This document shows positions 26,004 to 35,849 of a stretch of 64,000 bases of DNA, piece after piece. A model generated the notes under the pieces. It did not search any database. It was not told where the DNA came from and saw nothing but the letters and a program-made list of their open reading frames with translations. The position numbers and the translations under genes are program-made. The stretch spans positions 22,327 to 86,326 of the forward strand of contig NZ_JACEZS010000024.1 of assembly GCF_014042365.1 (NCBI RefSeq), in the 5' to 3' direction. Positions within the stretch are counted from its first letter, which is position 1, and each line of letters opens with the position of its first letter. This stretch comes from Rugamonas fusca. Its GTDB lineage: Bacteria > Pseudomonadota > Gammaproteobacteria > Burkholderiales > Burkholderiaceae_D.

Positions 26004-26615
26004 TCAGAAGTGGTAGGCGGCGCCCACCGAGAACACATTCAGGTTGGACTTGGCGGCCTTGCCCATGCGGGCCGGCAGGTAGTTCCAGTCCGCGTTGAGC
26101 GACCAGTTCCGGTCGATGGCGTAGGACAGGCCCGTGCCCACCGTCACGGCCAGGGTATTGGTGCTGTCGCTGCCGCCGGCCGTGTAGTTGACCTTGCCAT
26201 GCTCGGCCACCAGGCCCAAGCGCGTGGTCCAGGCCCAGTTATCGCTGAGTTGGGTGGCCGATGCGACCACCACGCTCACGCCCGACAACTTGCCCTTGCC
26301 CGGACTGAGCGCACCGCTCCCATCCCTGAACGCGCCCTTGACGCTGCCCCCCGTGAAGGCGGCTACTTCGATGGCGCGGGTAGACTTGAGGCCGAACGCC
26401 TCGCCCTGGCCCAGCGTATAGCCGCCATACACGCGGGTGCTGGCGCCGGCGTTGCGCTCGCACGGGCTGCCGCTCAGGCAGTCGAAGTTGTAGTGGTTGC
26501 GGTAGCCCACGTCCACGCCCATGTAGCCGGGCGACAGGTCGGCGGCGGCGGCGGCGCCGCTGGCGCCCAGCAAGGCGCTGGCCAACAGCATGGTGCGCAC
26601 GTTAAATTTCATCAT
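26004..26615 (-). CDS. Small outer-membrane beta-barrel protein
   Basis: 203 residues. Signal peptide (MKFNVRTMLLASALLGASGAAAA) followed by alternating amphipathic strands typical of OmpA/OmpW-like 8-stranded barrels (YMGVDVGYR, TRVYGGYTLGQ, GTGLSYAIDRNWSLNADWNYL) and a C-terminal FSVGAAYHF ending in Phe. An early Cys pair (DCLSGSPCERN) probably forms a loop disulfide. ATG ATG start follows GAGGGG. It is divergent from the XRE-type regulator, which may control it. Confidence 0.85.
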   Translation of the reverse strand: MMKFNVRTMLLASALLGASGAAAAADLSPGYMGVDVGYRNHYNFDCLSGSPCERNAGASTRVYGGYTLGQGEAFGLKSTRAIEVAAFTGGSVKGAFRDGSGALSPGKGKLSGVSVVVASATQLSDNWAWTTRLGLVAEHGKVNYTAGGSDSTNTLAVTVGTGLSYAIDRNWSLNADWNYLPARMGKAAKSNLNVFSVGAAYHF

Positions 26616-26791
26616 CGTTCCCCTCGTAGTCTCTTGTGGCTGGATGACGTCGCTGCAACGAGTGACATCGCTGCGCAGTGTGATCCCGTTCCATCGAAAG
26701 TCCTAGCGGAAAGTACCAGGGCGCAAAATCCTGTACAGACGGTAGCGAACCGTGCTACTTTTTTGCCTTTATGACAAGCACAGGGGCAGGC

Positions 26792-27541
26792 ATGAGTTCA
26801 CCGGAATTGCTGCTGCAAGTGTTGCGCGCCCAATTGCGCGCGGCCGGCGTCACCTACAAGGAACTGGCGAGCCGCATCGGCATGAGCGAATCGAGCGTCA
26901 AGCGCATGTTCGGCCAGCAAGACATGGCGCTGTCGCGGCTGGCGCAAATCTGCAAGGCGGCCGGCATCGCGCTGGAGGACGTGCTGCGCGGCGCGGCCGA
27001 CGCCACGCCCCATGCGGACACGCTGACCCTGCTGCAGGAAAAGGCGCTGGTGGCCCACCCGCGCCTGCTGTTGATGGCAATCTGCTGCCTGGGCCATTGG
27101 AGCCTGGAGCAGGTGCTGGAAACTTACCAGCTGAGCGAGCCGGAATGCATCGTCTTGTTGGCCGAGCTGGACCGGCTGGGCCTGATCGAACTCAAGCCGC
27201 TGAACCGCTACCGGCTGCGCGTGTCGAACGCGTTCCACTGGCTGGCCGACGGCCCCGTGCAACAGTTCTTCCGCAGCCATGTGGTAGCCGATTATTTCAG
27301 CGGCCCGTTCAACGGTGCCGGTGAAGCGCTGCTGTGCCTGCCCGCGCGGCTGTCGCGCGCCAGCGCGCTGGAACTGGCCGCCAAGATCCAGTCGCTGGCC
27401 GGCGAACTGGCGCGGCTGCACCAGGGCGACCGCCGCCTGCCCGCGCCCGAGCGCGACGGCTACACCTTGCTGGTGGGATTTCGTTCGTGGGAATTCGCCG
27501 CGTTCACGGCGCTGCGGCGCCAGCCGCAGCAAGCGGCCTGA
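26792..27541 (+). CDS. XRE-family helix-turn-helix transcriptional regulator
   Basis: 249 residues. N-terminal lambda-repressor-like HTH (about 6-62): LLLQVLRAQLRAAGVTYKELASRIGMSESSVKRMFGQ, then LARICKAA-like helix and EDVLRG. The C-terminal about 180 residues have no domain I recognise (LSEPECIVLLAELDRLGLIELKPLNRYRLRVS looks like a winged helix). ATG 26792 is chosen over 26771 because AGGGGCAGG lies just upstream. Divergent from the small OMP gene. Its stop is 26 bases before the 23-bp repeat array bordering the foreign islet. Confidence 0.82.
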   Translation: MSSPELLLQVLRAQLRAAGVTYKELASRIGMSESSVKRMFGQQDMALSRLAQICKAAGIALEDVLRGAADATPHADTLTLLQEKALVAHPRLLLMAICCLGHWSLEQVLETYQLSEPECIVLLAELDRLGLIELKPLNRYRLRVSNAFHWLADGPVQQFFRSHVVADYFSGPFNGAGEALLCLPARLSRASALELAAKIQSLAGELARLHQGDRRLPAPERDGYTLLVGFRSWEFAAFTALRRQPQQAA

Positions 27542-27567
27542 GTCTGCTGTGCCGCCCGAGCCGCTTG

Positions 27568-27705
27568 AGCCGCCTGAGTATTCTCATCACTGCCGCCACC
27601 CATTCTGCTAAGTCGCCGCCACCTGTTCTCACTGACCGCCGCAACCCAAGCGCATGGAACGCCGCCACTCGCTCTCATGCAGCGCCGCCACCCGGGCTTG
27701 TGAGA
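27568..27705 (+). repeat. Six tandem imperfect 23-bp repeats (left border of islet)
   Basis: Units start at 27568, 27591, 27614, 27637, 27660 and 27683, exactly 23 bases apart. Most begin CGCCGCCAC and several contain TTCTCA in the middle. 23 is not a multiple of three and the copies contain no conserved frame, so this is a DNA-level repeat. An inverted, interrupted copy lies at 30019-30259. Confidence 0.85.
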
Positions 27706-27964
27706 ATCCGCGCTTTTTTCAGATGAGCAAGATGTTATCCTTTATGGTCATCGGCCGAGTTCGGCCAGCAGCGGCCATTTCGAACCGTAAATAAAGTAGG
27801 AAATTGTGTTCATGGTTTTCAAGGTATAGTTCATTTTCTGGGAAATGCCCCAAGATTAGGCGAAAACCGACTCGAAACTGGGTGAGTATAATTTTAAGTT
27901 TTAATGCCACAAAATTACCCCCTTCCGAACTCTTCAAGAAATCTGAATCTAAATAAGGATATTT
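27706..27964. other. A+T-rich upstream region of the HEPN gene
   Basis: 259 bases after the repeat array with no gene. Composition falls sharply compared with the host. It holds the AAGGAT ribosome site of the HEPN gene at its end; no terminator or tRNA is seen. Confidence 0.4.
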
Positions 27965-28972
27965 ATGGGTTGGAATGATCGAATGGATGAATGGTTCGTA
28001 ACAAATCTGCCCGATGAGGCAGTCGATAACAGTTCACGTTTAATGGATATTGATGAGGTGTGGCTCCAGAAGGCCAGCCCCTCACTCAAGCGACAGGCAA
28101 TGAAGGCTTGGTTTCTGGCTCGCTACTGCGACCCTGCGGAGGAAACTCCCTACATATCTGCCGAGGGTGGCTATATCTTTGTGCATGGCGGCCCATATCA
28201 TCCTAAAGATGAACTTGATCAGAGATTCAGCGGAATTGTGGACGAAGAATTAATCTCCGATGTGGTTGATGAACTGCAATCGAACGTAGGAGACGATTGG
28301 GCTCCAGTTCAATGGGGCGATGACGACGATTACGACGAGGAATTCGGAGTCAACGTTGCTAATCCAAAAGATCCTGCAAATGTCCTCGAGCGCCGGCTCC
28401 AAGAAATATCGGAAGTGCTCACTCTTACTGGATCAGAGGCGGCCGTCGCTTTAGCCAAGAAGCTTGCGTACAGCAACGTCATAACTGCCTTTGAGTCCTA
28501 TCTCTGGGAGACGATGACTTATGCCGTTGAGAACGATGATCGGGTTTTGAAGAACATAGTAACGCGCTTTCCGCACTTTAAAGACCAAGGGATGAAGCTT
28601 GGACAAATCTACGACAAGTTCGACAGCCTGCGTGGTTTGGTAAAAGGGTATCTGCAAGACACGGTTTGGCACAAATGGGATAGCGTCACCATGCTGATTG
28701 CCCATGCTTTGGAGATAAAGGCGCCGTCCTTCGATGCCTTTATTGAGCCTACCATCAAGCGCCACGACATCATTCACCGCAGCGGCAATTCCAAGGATGG
28801 TGAGCCTATTGAGCTGGGTGAGTTCGAAATCCAAGAGTTGATGGATGCAGTGCGAGACTTTGCGATGGAATTGGAGGGGCACCTTTTCGAACGCTACACG
28901 CAGAAAATCCACGCCGAGATCGCTGCAGAGTTCGAGAAGCTTGACGAAATGCTAGGAGACAAAGCAGCTTAG
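27965..28972 (+). CDS. HEPN-domain protein, putative RNase
   Basis: 335 residues. The C-terminal half is helical and carries R266-H-D-I-I-H271 (KRHDIIHRSG), matching the catalytic RX4-6H motif of HEPN ribonucleases; the preceding LTLTGSEAAVALAKKLAYSNVITAFESYLWE helix is typical of HEPN-type folds. The N-terminal half (1-135) is acidic, with DDDDYDEE at 119-126, and is not recognised. No signal or membrane segment. SD AAGGAT, spacing six. Much lower G+C than flanking genes, so recently acquired. HEPN proteins commonly act as toxins or effectors in defence systems; that role here is inference. Confidence 0.75.
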   Translation: MGWNDRMDEWFVTNLPDEAVDNSSRLMDIDEVWLQKASPSLKRQAMKAWFLARYCDPAEETPYISAEGGYIFVHGGPYHPKDELDQRFSGIVDEELISDVVDELQSNVGDDWAPVQWGDDDDYDEEFGVNVANPKDPANVLERRLQEISEVLTLTGSEAAVALAKKLAYSNVITAFESYLWETMTYAVENDDRVLKNIVTRFPHFKDQGMKLGQIYDKFDSLRGLVKGYLQDTVWHKWDSVTMLIAHALEIKAPSFDAFIEPTIKRHDIIHRSGNSKDGEPIELGEFEIQELMDAVRDFAMELEGHLFERYTQKIHAEIAAEFEKLDEMLGDKAA

Positions 28973-29236
28973 CTCCTCAATGATCTGCCATTTGAAGCAC
29001 CTTACCAGTTCCCGTTCAAGCCGTAGCCGGAGCGCCCGTGAATCGGGGAAAGGCCACGGACGGCACGCACGTCCGGTAGCCTGCCTGGACTGCGAAAGCA
29101 CCCTGGACTGTGTCCGATGCCGAAGGCCAGAAAAGGTACCGATCCAGGAAAGTGCTCGCGAGACAGGTGGCGGCTGCCGAAGCACGAGCTGATAGTTGAA
29201 AATCAAAAAAAATGGAAGTGATCTAATAAAGTGGCA
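28973..29236 (+). other. G+C-rich structured spacer between HEPN and channel genes
   Basis: 264 non-coding bases. Unlike the A+T-rich genes on both sides, positions about 29010-29190 are G+C-rich and rich in short hairpins: CGGACG/CGTCCG (about 29058-29076), CCCG/CGGG just before it, and two direct copies of CCTGGACTG (about 29085-29110) that can pair with GATCCAGG near 29148. It could encode a structured RNA or be an inserted fragment; no known RNA family is recognised. Confidence 0.4.
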
Positions 29237-29914
29237 ATGACTCCTTCGACACACAACCCATACGCAAAACATGGCTCACTGGTATTCGATCTATTAAAAT
29301 TCAATAATATAAAGTATCGGAAAATTTTATTACTGGAACGATTTTTTATTATTATTCTTTGCATAACTCTGATGGCAACTCCAGCAATGGTCGTGCGCTG
29401 GATCGCAGGAAAAATAAGCCGAATGGCAAGGAAGCTTTCGATTGAAGTGTATGTTTTATTAAAAACATGTGGTGCAGTATTTGCACTCTTTGGTGGGCTG
29501 TGGGCGGGAAACCTATACGTAATTCTATGTACGATCTCCTTAGTTGATTTATTTTCGAATATTCTCGCTATAGTCCTGCTGAGAAATTTTTGGCATGCAC
29601 CATTGTCACTAAACAGGACGTTGATATCTTTAGGGTTAAATTTCATTGAATTTACGGCGTGGTTTGCTGGTCTATATTTGCATTTCGACGCTCTTCGCTT
29701 TGGCTCAGCCTCAGTAACCGATTCTTTTTCTGCTTATTATTTTAGTGTCATAACTTCCGCAACTATTGGGTATGGCGATATTGTGCCAACATTTGACGGC
29801 AGGAAGCTGGTCGTAATTGAGGCATTTTGTTCATTTATTTTTCTCGCAGTAGTCGTGACTTATGTAATTGGTAGCCTTGGGCAACCGAACGACAATGCAA
29901 GTCAGGAAGAATAA
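29237..29914 (+). CDS. Potassium-channel-like membrane protein (Ion_trans_2 type)
   Basis: 225 residues with about five hydrophobic segments (near 33-53, 71-91, 95-116, 131-150 and 192-213). Between the last two lies a pore loop with the K+ selectivity filter TIGYGD (176-181; TSATIGYGDIVP). No cyclic-nucleotide or RCK domain follows, so there is no visible ligand sensor. Start ATG 29237 (or GTG 29231); GGAAG lies somewhat far upstream. Very A+T-rich, same strand as the HEPN gene, in an islet bounded by inverted repeats. A membrane-depolarising effector is one possible role (inference). Confidence 0.8.
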   Translation: MTPSTHNPYAKHGSLVFDLLKFNNIKYRKILLLERFFIIILCITLMATPAMVVRWIAGKISRMARKLSIEVYVLLKTCGAVFALFGGLWAGNLYVILCTISLVDLFSNILAIVLLRNFWHAPLSLNRTLISLGLNFIEFTAWFAGLYLHFDALRFGSASVTDSFSAYYFSVITSATIGYGDIVPTFDGRKLVVIEAFCSFIFLAVVVTYVIGSLGQPNDNASQEE

Positions 29915-30018
29915 TCCATGCATGTTACGAAATAATAGTCGAGTGAAAACATAAATATAAGGAGATGCTTCCGCTTTGGGTGCAAGCAGTCCTTCGCAGC
30001 CCTGCGGTGTTGGCCGCA

Positions 30019-30259
30019 GCCACAGCAGAGCGCTGGCGGGACTGCATGAGAACGCGTGGCGGCGTTCCATGCGATTGGGTGGCGGCGGTCAGTGAGAACA
30101 GATGGCGGCGACGTAGGGGGACCTCGAAAAACCTCCTTTTTCAATATTGCTCGCTTCGTAAGCCTTTGATTTATAGAGGAGGGAATTTTTAGAAAACAGG
30201 GTTTTTCGAGGTACCCTTAGGAGTATAGTGGCGCCAGTGATGAGAATATTCAGCCGCCT
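30019..30259 (-). repeat. Inverted copy of the 23-bp repeat array (right border), split by a MITE
   Basis: On the minus strand, 23-bp units occupy 30237-30259, then a unit cut by the element at 30117-30217, then 30088-30110, 30065-30087, 30042-30064 and 30019-30041. Each aligns with its counterpart at 27568-27705 in the same order, roughly 85-90 percent identical by eye in the best units. The arrays thus form a large inverted repeat around 2.3 kb of foreign DNA. Confidence 0.85.
30117..30217. mobile_element. 101-bp MITE-like element with TAG target duplication
   Basis: Terminal inverted repeats share GGG and ACCTCGAAAAACC (left from 30117, right from 30217 read inward). The element is flanked by TAG at 30114-30116 and 30218-30220. 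Removing it with one TAG restores a normal 23-bp repeat unit that aligns with the uninterrupted copy at 27591, so insertion is well supported. No coding capacity; presumably mobilised in trans by an IS transposase. The ends resemble IS5-group termini (uncertain). Confidence 0.75.
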
Positions 30260-30314
30260 GGGAGGCGCAGGCAGCCCGCGCCCGCCAAGGGGCCATGGCA
30301 TGCCAAGGGCCGCC

Positions 30315-32576
30315 TTACCAGACGGGACCGAGGAACAAATACAGCGTGCCGCTGTTGCCCTTGGTGCTGCCGGCGCCGAAGTAGAGTGGACCGAAGCGCG
30401 TATCGACGGCCGTGAAGATGCTGCCGGCCTGCTTCACGCTGGCCCAGTGCAGCGGATTGTCGGCGCCATAACCAGCGCCCGCCTCCAGCGAGAAACCGAG
30501 CCGCACGTCACCGCCCAGCGCGGCCGGCATGGCGCCTACCGTGCGCGCCATTACGACGCGGCCCAGCACCACGCGGTTGCCGGCCACGGATTCGGGCGCC
30601 GTGCCGGACAAGCGCAGGAAGCCGCCCAGGTTGAGCGGCGCCAGCCCTTGCTGGCTGCGCGCCCATTCCGCATACAAGTGGCCGGCCCAGTTCCCGGCAT
30701 GGAAAGCGCGTAAGCCCTCCACGCTTTGCTGCATCAGCGACACGCGCGTGCCCGCGTTGAGCACGGAACGTTCGAGGTTGAGGTTGAACAGCCCGCCGCG
30801 CGTGGGGAAGGCCACGGAATCCAGCGTGTCGACGCTGTAGGCCAGCGTTTGCACGGTCTGGTGCACGCGGGCCGCCGGCACCGTCGGATCTTCCGGTATC
30901 GTCACGCGCACGTTGGCGCTCTGGCGCGCCACGCCCAGGTGCACGTCGCCCCAGTTACCCAGCTGGCGTCCCAGCACCACGCTGGTGCCGGCGTAGTTGA
31001 AGCCGATGCGGTTCTGGCGCTGGCCCGTCAGGCTGAACGTGTCGGAGGCGGCCGCGCCATATTTGACGGCCGGCGCCACATACCACTGCGAACCGGGCCC
31101 CAGCGGCTGCCAGAACTCCACTTCAAACGCGCGCTCGGTGCCGATGCGGGCCGAACTGCGCAGCTCCGCGCCCCAGTCGTTGAGCGAGGAGCGCACGTGC
31201 ATCATCTTGAGCGCGAACGTGTTGTTGTCGGAGAAGTCGCTGGCCAGTTCCAGGCCCACGCGCAGGCGGCTGCGGGCCCAGTCGGCCTCGGTCGGCTTGA
31301 TCAGCACTTCGCGCCCGCCGTTTACGTCCTGCACTTCCGTTTCCACGCGCGCCAGGTCGCCGCGGCCAAACAACTGGGCCCCGGCCTGCTGCGCCTGTTC
31401 CGCCGTGACCTTCTGGCCCAGCGCCAGGCCGGACTGCACTTCCAGCGCCTTGGGATTGATGTGGCCACTGGGTTCCACGGCCAGCTTGGTGATGGGCAGC
31501 GGCTGGTCGGCCACCACGGGACCGGCCAGGCGGTGCTGTTCGAACGCCGTGTATTCCGCCTCCGGCACGGCCAGTTGCACCAGTTGGGCCGACAGCGCGC
31601 GCGCCGCCTTCTCGCCAGCCAGGATGGCACGGTCGTGGCGCGCGAAATCGAGGAAGCTGATGCCGTTCAGGTTGGGCGCCAGCAGGATGTCGCGCGGCCC
31701 CAACTCCTTGAGCGAGCGCTGCACGTTCTGCTCCGTCAGGATCTGCAGCATCTGCTGGGCCACCCGGATCGCGCTGCTCAAGTCTTTTTCCGGCGCCAGC
31801 GGCGTGCCCACGTTGACGGCGATGACCACGTCGGCCCCCATGGCGCGCGCCACGTCCACCGGCAGGTTGCGCACCAGGCCACCGTCGACCACCAGCCGCT
31901 CCTTGACCCGCACCGGCGCGAACACGCCGGGCACGGCCAACGAGGCGCGCATGGCCAGGAACAGCGGGGTGTCGTCCAGTTCCACCAGCTCGCCCGTGAC
32001 CAGGTCGGAGGCGACGGAGCGGAACGGCAGCGGCAACTGGTTGACGGGCCGGTCGCGCGTGCCCTGCGGCAGCACGCGGGTCAGCGCCAGCTCCAGCGCC
32101 TCGTTGCCGGCGGCGGCCGGCGGCAGCGAGATGCCTTCCAGCGTGGCGCCGAACTCGATGCGCGATGGCAGCAGCAAGTCTTCCTCGCGGCGGCGGAAAT
32201 TGAGTTCGTCGCGCGGCGGGCGGTCGGCCACCACGCTGTTCCAGTCCGTGCGGCGCACCAGTTGTTCAAGCTGGGCCACGGAGCTGCCGGCCGCGTAGGC
32301 GCCGCCGACCACGCTGCCCATGCTGGTGCCGACCACGATGTCGATGGGCACCCGCAATTCCTGCAGCACGCGCAGCACGCCGATATGGGCGAAGCCGCGC
32401 GCACCGCCGCCCGACAGCACCAATGCGATGCGGGGACGGTGGTGAACGGGATCGGCGTCAGTCGCGGGCGCGGCGGCCGGCGTGTTTGCAGATACGGAGG
32501 CTGGCGTCGGCGATTGTGCTTGCGCCGCCATCAGCCAGCAGCACAGCACAACGCCCAGGGCGCGGAGGAACCACAT
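30315..32576 (-). CDS. Patatin-like phospholipase with C-terminal outer-membrane barrel (PlpD-like)
   Basis: 753 residues, exported (signal peptide MWFLRALGVVLCCWLMAAQA). The patatin domain (about 49-245) has the oxyanion loop GGGARG (56-61), nucleophile Ser85 in GTSMG and the catalytic Asp231 in DGG, so it should be an active phospholipase A. A POTRA-like segment (about 345-430) and a surface-antigen type beta-barrel ending in LYLFLGPVW follow, the layout of type Vd autotransporters. The start lies 18 bases after the gspC stop, so it is co-oriented with and may be read through from the type II secretion operon. Confidence 0.9.
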   Translation of the reverse strand: MWFLRALGVVLCCWLMAAQAQSPTPASVSANTPAAAPATDADPVHHRPRIALVLSGGGARGFAHIGVLRVLQELRVPIDIVVGTSMGSVVGGAYAAGSSVAQLEQLVRRTDWNSVVADRPPRDELNFRRREEDLLLPSRIEFGATLEGISLPPAAAGNEALELALTRVLPQGTRDRPVNQLPLPFRSVASDLVTGELVELDDTPLFLAMRASLAVPGVFAPVRVKERLVVDGGLVRNLPVDVARAMGADVVIAVNVGTPLAPEKDLSSAIRVAQQMLQILTEQNVQRSLKELGPRDILLAPNLNGISFLDFARHDRAILAGEKAARALSAQLVQLAVPEAEYTAFEQHRLAGPVVADQPLPITKLAVEPSGHINPKALEVQSGLALGQKVTAEQAQQAGAQLFGRGDLARVETEVQDVNGGREVLIKPTEADWARSRLRVGLELASDFSDNNTFALKMMHVRSSLNDWGAELRSSARIGTERAFEVEFWQPLGPGSQWYVAPAVKYGAAASDTFSLTGQRQNRIGFNYAGTSVVLGRQLGNWGDVHLGVARQSANVRVTIPEDPTVPAARVHQTVQTLAYSVDTLDSVAFPTRGGLFNLNLERSVLNAGTRVSLMQQSVEGLRAFHAGNWAGHLYAEWARSQQGLAPLNLGGFLRLSGTAPESVAGNRVVLGRVVMARTVGAMPAALGGDVRLGFSLEAGAGYGADNPLHWASVKQAGSIFTAVDTRFGPLYFGAGSTKGNSGTLYLFLGPVW

Positions 32577-32594
32577 GGTGTTACACCCGCAGCG

Positions 32595-33185
32595 TCAACG
32601 GCGGTCAGGGCCGGGCCCCGCCGGCGCCACACCCGCGTGCCCTGCCGCCGCCGCCGACGGCGGCGATTGCTGCAACTGCGGCTGCGGCATCACGGCCGGC
32701 TGCGGCGGCACTGCGGGCGCTACCGACGGCTGCGGCAGGGGCGGCGGCGTGATGGATGGCGGCGCCAGGTTGGGATTGCTCTGCGGCCCGGCGTCGCTGG
32801 CCAGGTCGATGCGCTTGACTACGCCGCCCTCGGACAGCAGCACGTACTTGGGATGGACTTCCTTGACCGTCACGCCGGGCGCCACCTCGCGCCCCACGGC
32901 CAGCGCCACGGCCGGCTTGTTATCGACGGCCAGGATGGCGGCGCTGTCGCGGCCATCGCCGGCCGCCACCACGCCCTTGAGCTGGTAGTTGCTGGCCACG
33001 GCCACGGCGATCTGGCCGCCGAACAGGCCCTTGGCCGCATCCAGGCTAGCTTCCGGCGCGGGCGCCACGGGCGCGGCCGCGATCGGGCGCTGCTGCGGCT
33101 TGAACAGCTGCAGCCCCCAGTAAGCCAGCGAGGCGGACAAGGCCGCCACGGCGGCCACGGTGAGGATGAAAGGCAGACGCTTCAT
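32595..33185 (-). CDS. gspC: Type II secretion system protein GspC
   Basis: Inner-membrane clamp protein linking the secretin to the inner platform. 196 residues: N-terminal membrane anchor (LPFILTVAAVAALSASLAYWGLQL), a homology-region domain (about 47-130: LFGGQIAVAVASNYQLKGVVAAG, VAPGVTVKEVHPKYVLLSEGG), then a Pro/Gln-rich tail with no PDZ or coiled-coil module, so a short form. It is the last gsp gene of the operon, 12 bases after the gspF stop. Confidence 0.88.
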   Translation of the reverse strand: MKRLPFILTVAAVAALSASLAYWGLQLFKPQQRPIAAAPVAPAPEASLDAAKGLFGGQIAVAVASNYQLKGVVAAGDGRDSAAILAVDNKPAVALAVGREVAPGVTVKEVHPKYVLLSEGGVVKRIDLASDAGPQSNPNLAPPSITPPPLPQPSVAPAVPPQPAVMPQPQLQQSPPSAAAAGHAGVAPAGPGPDRR

Positions 33186-33196
33186 GGGTTCCTTGT

Positions 33197-34417
33197 TCAG
33201 CGCACCAGCTGATTGATTTCGATAATGGGCATCAGCACCGCCAGCACGATCAGCAGCACCACCACGCCCATGGCCAGGATCAGGGCCGGCTCCAGCAGGC
33301 CGGCGATGGTCAGCGTGCGGCGCTCCAGGTCCTGTTCCTGCGCGCTGGCGGCCCGGTCCAGCATGGCCGGCAGTTCGCCCGTCAGTTCGCCGGCGCGGAT
33401 CATGTGGATCAGCATGGGCGGGAAATGCTGCTGGGCCGACAGCGCCCGCGCCAGGCTTACGCCCTCGCGCACGTTGTCGCTGGCCTCGTCCACCAGCTCG
33501 CGCATGGCCACGTTGGACAGCGTGTCACGGCTCGTTTGCAGCGCGCGCAAAATCGGCACGCCGGAGCCGGTGGTGATGGCCAGCGTGCTGGCGAAGCGCG
33601 CCGTGTTCAGGCTGCGCTCGAACTTGCCGTACAGGGGCGCCGTCAGCAGCCAGCTGTGCCAGCGCCGCTTGAGCGCCGGGTTCTCCAGCGCGCGGCGCCA
33701 CGCGAACCACGCGCCCACCAGCAGCACGGCCACCAGCACGCCGTAATGACGCACGAAGTCCGACACGGCCAGCATCACGACGGTGAGGAAGGGCAGCTTC
33801 TGCTTGGTGTTGGCGAACACGGACACGATCTGCGGCACCACGTAGGTGAGCAGGAAGATCACGATGGAAAACGCCACCACCGTCACGATGGCCGGATAGG
33901 TGAACGCCAGCTTGACCTTCTGCACCAGCGCGTTGCGCCGCTCGATGTAGTCGGCCAGGCGCGACAGCACGCGCGCCAGGTGGCCGATCTGCTCACCGGA
34001 TGCCACCAGCGCCCGGTAGATCTCGGCGAAGTCGCGCGGGTGGCGCGACAGCACATCCGACAGCGCGGCGCCGCCCATCACTTCCGAGCGGATCGAAGCG
34101 ATCAGGTCACGCACGTACGGACGTTCGGCCTGCTCCAGCAAGGCCGTGAAAGCCTGCTCCAGCGGCAGCCCCGCTTCCAGCAGGCTGGCCAGCTGGCGCG
34201 TGAACAGGGCCAGTTCGGTGGTTGACAGGCGCTCGCCGAAACCGCGGCTCTTGGCCACGCCGGCCGCGTCGACCTGGGCGCCGATGGCGTCCACCTTGAT
34301 CGGCAACAGGCCCTGGGTGCGCAAATCGGCGCGCGCGGAACGGGCGCTGTCGGCGTTGAGCACGCCCTTCCTGGTGGCGCCGCCGGCATCGACGGCTTCG
34401 TATCGGAATGCAGGCAT
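33197..34417 (-). CDS. gspF: Type II secretion system inner-membrane protein GspF
   Basis: Polytopic platform protein of 406 residues. Two repeated T2SF domains (about 73-195 and 276-398) with conserved FTRQLASLLEAGLPLEQA and RFASTLAITTGSGVPILRAL, and three membrane segments including the C-terminal LILAMGVVVLLIVLAVLMPI. Start ATG lies two bases after the gspE stop. Confidence 0.96.
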   Translation of the reverse strand: MPAFRYEAVDAGGATRKGVLNADSARSARADLRTQGLLPIKVDAIGAQVDAAGVAKSRGFGERLSTTELALFTRQLASLLEAGLPLEQAFTALLEQAERPYVRDLIASIRSEVMGGAALSDVLSRHPRDFAEIYRALVASGEQIGHLARVLSRLADYIERRNALVQKVKLAFTYPAIVTVVAFSIVIFLLTYVVPQIVSVFANTKQKLPFLTVVMLAVSDFVRHYGVLVAVLLVGAWFAWRRALENPALKRRWHSWLLTAPLYGKFERSLNTARFASTLAITTGSGVPILRALQTSRDTLSNVAMRELVDEASDNVREGVSLARALSAQQHFPPMLIHMIRAGELTGELPAMLDRAASAQEQDLERRTLTIAGLLEPALILAMGVVVLLIVLAVLMPIIEINQLVR

Positions 34418-34418
34418 C

Positions 34419-35840
<1,422 letters not shown>

Positions 35841-35849
35841 GGCGCCGCC

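Noticed and set aside
26771..26791. Upstream ATG start for the XRE-type regulator
   Set aside because: No ribosome site precedes 26771, whereas ATG 26792 follows AGGGGCAGG.
27568..27705. CRISPR array
   Set aside because: Units are contiguous 23-bp imperfect tandem copies with no separate unique spacers and no cas genes.
27568..30144. Short ORFs reading through the 23-bp repeats on either border
   Set aside because: The similar peptides (for example AWNAATRSHA) simply reflect DNA similarity of the inverted arrays; no ribosome sites and no stable domain.
30726..33212. 828-codon plus-strand frame opposite the patatin gene
   Set aside because: His/Arg/Gln/Val-rich antisense shadow; the minus-strand patatin has a complete catalytic dyad and barrel.
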